Shown piece by piece: positions 55,501 to 58,083 of a stretch of 58,083 bases of DNA. The notes under the pieces are model-generated. The model made no database searches. It worked only from the letters and a program-made list of their open reading frames with translations, and had not been told where the DNA came from. The DNA comes from Clostridia bacterium. GTDB taxonomy: Bacteria; Bacillota; Clostridia; Oscillospirales; QAKW01. The first letter of the stretch is position 1. The number at the start of each line of letters is the position of its first letter. A program made the translations under genes and the position numbers. The stretch is taken from positions 65,931 to 124,013 of the forward strand of contig JAFUNM010000046.1 in NCBI GenBank assembly GCA_017482195.1. The letters are read 5' to 3'.

Positions 55501-58083
55501 AGCAGAGGTATAATCGGGATCAGCCACGGTAATGTAGATCTCAACCGTATCGCTAGCCAGATACTTCTCGGCACCCAGCTCAACACCCTCGATCACAGCA
55601 GGGATCTCAGCCTCGGTATCCTCTACCGTCCAAGTGCCGCCGCAGAGTTCGCAAGCCTTGCCCAGCTGAGCAGCTGCATAATAGGTAGCAGCCACATTGC
55701 CCTCGGCACGGTCGATCACGGAACAAGCAGCTGCATCCTGATTATGATCCTCGGCGCAAGAAGCATTGGAGCAGGTGACCTTATGGGTCTGATCACCGTT
55801 ATAATCGTAGGAAAGATTATGATACTCTACATAGGTGTAGGATGCATCGGCGGTAACGGCTGCAGTCCAATCGAACTCAGCAGCGGTTGCGCCTTCCTCA
55901 CCGTCTTTCGTCCATTCCTCGGCGTCGATCAGAGCCTTGGTCTCGTCGTCTACGACCAGCAGACCGGTAGCAGGATCAGTACCCAGGATAATAGTGGAAT
56001 CCTTCAGGTTGAAGGTTACGGTGTTGATCACCACTTCACCCTCAGCCAACTCAACTGCACCGTCAACAACAGTCCAGTCCGTAGCGTTGGTAGCGTTCAG
56101 CTTTGCAACAGCCGCATTCAGATTCATTTCAGCGATATCGCTCTCATTTGTAACAGTCGCAACAGCTTCTCTATTGCTCAGTACAGCATAAGTCACGCCG
56201 GCATCCGTTACATAATTGGAAATATCCACAGTAATGGATCCGGTGGAAGCAACTTCTACCAAACGATCCAGAGCAGCATAGGTCACACCGTCATCGGTGG
56301 ATCTCTCATTGCCTGCCACATAAACATTGCTGATCTTCAAAGCGCCTTCATATTTAGCAGCAGTGGTAATAATACCGGAAAGAGAAGTTTCCAGATTGAC
56401 CAGCTTGTTGTTGATTGCGGCAACGTTGTTAATGGTCAGGGCAGGAGTTCCGGCATCGGTAGCATCGGCAGCCATATCGCCGACAACCAAGCCGCCGCCC
56501 TCATTATTGTTGTTTTCCGAGATCAACTTACTGTTCGCCACAATACAGTTCTCCAGAGTCAAGGTGGAGATACCGTCGTCACGATAACGTCCGATAAAGA
56601 TACCGGGAGCATTCGTTGCAGCAAGGGGTGCATTGATCAGGCAGTCCACAACAGAGCAGTTGGTGAAAGATACCTGACGTGCGTTCTTGTTATTCAACGA
56701 ACCGAAAATACCGGCTACATAACCCGTAGTTACGGATTCAGCAAACTGTACAGTCGCACCGGACACATGAACATTGGTGATGGCAGTCTTGGTATACGCA
56801 GCATTGGACTGACCGTGGCGAACCGTATTGTAACCCAAAACAAAACCGCCATTGGTGTCCAAGGTTACCGTACCGCCCTCAAAGTTCAGGTTCGACAGAT
56901 TACCGCCAAGACCCGTGAAGAATGCATGCGTATCGGTATAGTTATAGATGGTATGACCCATACCGTCAAAATCAGCCTTGAGTGTACTGCCATCCTGTCC
57001 GTTACCAAGGCCAACGAATTCATCAGCGAAGGTCTTTTCAGCGCCGGTGGAATCCGTATATTTCTCGGTAATAGTCAAATCATTAATGAAATAAATGGTA
57101 TCGCCATCGGTAAAGCTTGCACGGTTTGCGGCAGCGAATACCAATTCTTCGATGGTGGAAATGGTAAACTCAGTGGCAACATCATTCGTCGTCACCTGAG
57201 TGACAGGAACCTTACCGCCGATGACAACATCTTCAGTCACAGCAGGAGTTCTGGCAACCAGAGCACCTTCGTTGATATTGGAAACGGTCACAGTTAAAGT
57301 ATCCTTTACTGCAACTGCCTCAGTAGCTACGGTAAAGACCAAAGTAGTATCGCCGGTCAGACCGGGCAACTCGATGGTGCCCTCAGCGCCTTCATAGGTC
57401 AGCTTGGCAGCATCATAAGTAACGGTAGCATCGTAAGATGTGATATCAGCATCGTCGGCCACATCAACGGTGACGGTGACGGTATCACCTGCCAGATAGA
57501 TCTCTTTATCCACAGTCACGCTGAAGGGAGCGGGGCTGACGGACTCAGCATTTACTTCAGACCAGTTGCCTTCACAAAGCTCGCAGGTATAACCGATCTC
57601 GGCAGCAGTATAATAAGTAGCAGCCTTATCATTCTCTGCCTTCAACACCTTGGTACAAGCTTCCGCTTCTAATTCATGCTCGCAGTTGTCCTCGGTGCAA
57701 ACCACCTTATGAGTACCGTTATTATTGGGCTCATAGGAAATGGTGTAGTTCAGTTTGTAAGAAGTATTGGCAGTATAAACCTTTTCCCAATTTACTGCTT
57801 CTACTTCCCCGGTGGTCTCGTTGATCCACTCATTCTCCTCAATAGCAACCTTGGTGGTATCATCTACAACGACTAATCCTGTCTCAGGATTGGTATACAG
57901 ATCAACCGCACCGTCAGCCAATTTATAAGTGACGGTATAAGGAACGGCATCTTCAGCACCTGCTAATACAGGTACACCGTTCTTGATGGTCCAATCCGCA
58001 TATGCAGTCTCACCATCTGCAGCCTCGTTTTTATTCATCAGCGCCAATGCAGTAAGCATAGTAAAGGAGGCATCAGAATAATC
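52567..58083 (-). CDS. Giant secreted modular surface protein (partial, at least 1838 aa)
   Basis: The frame is open to the window edge, so the N-terminus is missing; the ATG at 58059 is internal because the eight preceding codons are open and the sequence matches the interior of the neighbour (LALMNKN against LALMNQN). Order from the edge: linker, Cys/His-rich unit (around 57700), cohesin-like (57540-57240), beta-helix A (57190-56090), linker, Cys unit (around 55750), cohesin-like (55600-55270), beta-helix B (55215-54100), linker, four C-terminal repeats (53870-52675), then five PVEEET repeats and PAE at the C-terminus. Beta-helix B shares YGNNNGAG and GDLK with beta-helix 1 of the neighbour. 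No sorting signal is present at the C-terminus. Paralogue of the 2545-residue protein; role unknown. Confidence 0.87.
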   Translation of the reverse strand, partial: DYSDASFTMLTALALMNKNEAADGETAYADWTIKNGVPVLAGAEDAVPYTVTYKLADGAVDLYTNPETGLVVVDDTTKVAIEENEWINETTGEVEAVNWEKVYTANTSYKLNYTISYEPNNNGTHKVVCTEDNCEHELEAEACTKVLKAENDKAATYYTAAEIGYTCELCEGNWSEVNAESVSPAPFSVTVDKEIYLAGDTVTVTVDVADDADITSYDATVTYDAAKLTYEGAEGTIELPGLTGDTTLVFTVATEAVAVKDTLTVTVSNINEGALVARTPAVTEDVVIGGKVPVTQVTTNDVATEFTISTIEELVFAAANRASFTDGDTIYFINDLTITEKYTDSTGAEKTFADEFVGLGNGQDGSTLKADFDGMGHTIYNYTDTHAFFTGLGGNLSNLNFEGGTVTLDTNGGFVLGYNTVRHGQSNAAYTKTAITNVHVSGATVQFAESVTTGYVAGIFGSLNNKNARQVSFTNCSVVDCLINAPLAATNAPGIFIGRYRDDGISTLTLENCIVANSKLISENNNNEGGGLVVGDMAADATDAGTPALTINNVAAINNKLVNLETSLSGIITTAAKYEGALKISNVYVAGNERSTDDGVTYAALDRLVEVASTGSITVDISNYVTDAGVTYAVLSNREAVATVTNESDIAEMNLNAAVAKLNATNATDWTVVDGAVELAEGEVVINTVTFNLKDSTIILGTDPATGLLVVDDETKALIDAEEWTKDGEEGATAAEFDWTAAVTADASYTYVEYHNLSYDYNGDQTHKVTCSNASCAEDHNQDAAACSVIDRAEGNVAATYYAAAQLGKACELCGGTWTVEDTEAEIPAVIEGVELGAEKYLASDTVEIYITVADPDYTSATATITYDAEKLTNPYLTEGEEESGELSIQFTNEAGGYAALTVKEGVAAVATDIKVEVTSVTVGEESKTPLNNEKTATAIIGGKVSVTQVTDNEIATEFTISTVEELIFAASNAASFVDGDVIYLENDLDISTYTEDFATAFVGFNIGDEFYASIDGQGHTISNYKDTHALIGTLAGTAKVSNLTVDGAYVDGESLVAIIAQRVYGGANAVIDNVHIKNSTVEVSEAAGYAGAFVAQMQGSDNTARALTISNSSVAGTTVSNTYLADNNLLTDTSNETMVYGIGLVIGRVDKNSTINMTNFVAKDGTVSGAFSYGNNNGAGLLIGDLKANGVAVYGNFNNVGVFDCDFVGFGSGAAATDNFAVITSPGKVAGATVNANNIYASGNMRAAEAGSMEATVAINNLFAVSGNATATVTVGNCMTDAGVEYTVEDGTASVANENTAAVFTVEAAVAMMNANTEFDWAVVDGAVVHAETEPVIHVVTFVMQDESKVVVGTDANGVLVVDEATKAAIEAEEWTDAAGEAVTVDLAAAVAEDATYTAVLDSAKEIIPEVTVETNEDGVSYATLDEYALNATRVYWGYVGTEEYEYVSWPQFVEDAGSTFTRDYNPSDESVYNMTQSGYYCFVIRYTDAEGNDQDLIVIKQSTTSENTDANYGRPYVALTEDGKYGALNCNGLTVNKVYIGYLGAEEPAYFVDYATFMEEALNVKVDYTPVDGQNYVLTEGGYYRFLINYVGEDGRSVDVASTVYTETPIVVPAVSNEADNNVAVLGNADGYTVKVYYGYIGTENTAYAGWEDFVTATGETFTADYTGNDGDSYALTTAGFYRFVVNYKVGDMSYDVVYTLEVAEASEGFGVPTVTVENGVATLAANNAPAVNKMYIGYMGTEEVTVTNWDEFVAAAIVREGVATPADASTYELKTDGYYTFLINYFDGSKNVDVLYTIAVELPVEEETPVEEETPVEEETPVEEETPVEEETPAE
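52581..52670 (-). repeat. 18-bp tandem repeat (five copies) encoding PVEEET
   Basis: Five adjacent 18-base units (52581, 52599, 52617, 52635, 52653), nearly identical with only a few base differences, giving five PVEEET copies at the protein's C-terminus. Gain or loss of a unit keeps the frame, so length variation between strains is expected. Confidence 0.93.
52675..53870 (-). repeat. Four C-terminal 'GYxGTE' repeats of the partial giant protein
   Basis: Approximate units: 53870-53560, 53545-53260, 53250-52975 and 52960-52675, with cores VYWGYVGTE, VYIGYLGAE, VYYGYIGTE and MYIGYMGTE. In both giant proteins the third unit contains VYYGYIGTENT and the fourth MY.GYMGTEEV, so the array existed before the genes duplicated. 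Confidence 0.85.

Noticed and set aside
52471..57297. Long open frames on the plus strand (52471-54723 and 54856-57297, with others at 45767-47407 and 48908-50341)
   Set aside because: They lie opposite the repetitive coding strand of the giant proteins, have no ribosome binding site or promoter, and read as low-complexity Ile/Gly/Ser/His sequence typical of antisense of this composition.
58036..58059. Start of the second giant gene at the ATG at 58059
   Set aside because: The frame is open through the last base of the window and the ATG lies inside a conserved linker, so the true start is outside.
44636..58083. Cellulosome scaffoldin
   Set aside because: Cohesin-like domains are present, but no dockerin, CBM3 or cellulase gene is seen in the window, so calling it a cellulosome is not supported.

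Overview
The window looks like a chromosomal segment of a Gram-positive bacterium of class Clostridia (Bacillota), probably an Oscillospiraceae/Ruminococcaceae-type gut anaerobe. The evidence is the rimP-nusA-ylxR-ylxQ-infB-rbfA-nrnA-truB-ribF gene order, lipobox lipoproteins, a class B sortase, an LCP enzyme, CpsB/C/D exopolysaccharide regulators, strong AGGAGG ribosome binding sites and sigma-A-like promoters. The lineage is an inference from gene content; no rRNA or tRNA gene is present. Almost all genes are on the minus strand and packed with ATGA overlaps. Only three real genes lie on the plus strand (a small HTH protein, a GH20 hexosaminidase and a U32 peptidase-family protein).

Layout, low to high coordinate: (1) 1-2444, a heterodimeric ABC exporter, the second gene cut by the window edge. 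(2) 2603-7952, a five-gene unit: VTC-type polyphosphate polymerase-like protein, DUF4956 membrane protein, OmpR-type response regulator, sensor kinase, and a Gly/Met-rich beta-helix lipoprotein of the Cthe_2159 type. (3) 8030-19088, the nusA-infB translation/RNA operon, extended at its 3' end by two lipoproteins and a homodimer-type ABC exporter. A perfect 13-bp hairpin lies in its leader. (4) 19199-19686, a divergent pair of tiny DNA-binding proteins (ribbon-helix-helix and HTH). (5) 19892-24400, a Gld-like ABC system with a DUF4340 protein. (6) 24475-28726, aspS, hisS, an unusual mgsA and minD. (7) 28830-32087, a degenerate ANL (acyl/aryl-CoA ligase fold) protein divergent from a cytoplasmic GH20 enzyme. 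(8) 32163-35114, a divergent membrane protein and a U32 protein. (9) 35208-44419, a ten-gene exopolysaccharide operon: three GT4 glycosyltransferases, a Wzy-like polymerase, the Wzz-like CpsC, the CpsD kinase, the CpsB phosphatase, a class B sortase, its apparent substrate (SPDTG sorting signal plus an X2-like domain) and an LCP ligase. (10) 44636-58083, two tandem giant secreted modular proteins (2545 aa, and more than 1838 aa and cut by the edge) built from repeated beta-helix, Cys/His-rich, cohesin-like and C-terminal 'GYxGTE' modules.

Regions 9 and 10 together look like a cell-surface programme. An exopolysaccharide would be made, length-controlled by CpsB/C/D and attached to the wall by LCP, a small X2-domain protein would be covalently anchored by sortase B, and two very large repeat proteins are encoded immediately upstream. 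The least familiar elements are the giant proteins and their C-terminal repeat, the sortase-substrate-LCP trio at the end of the polysaccharide operon, the MgsA homologue with most catalytic residues substituted, the ANL pseudoenzyme, and the VTC/DUF4956/two-component/beta-helix cluster. All function statements are homology judgements made by eye from translated sequence; no database search was run.
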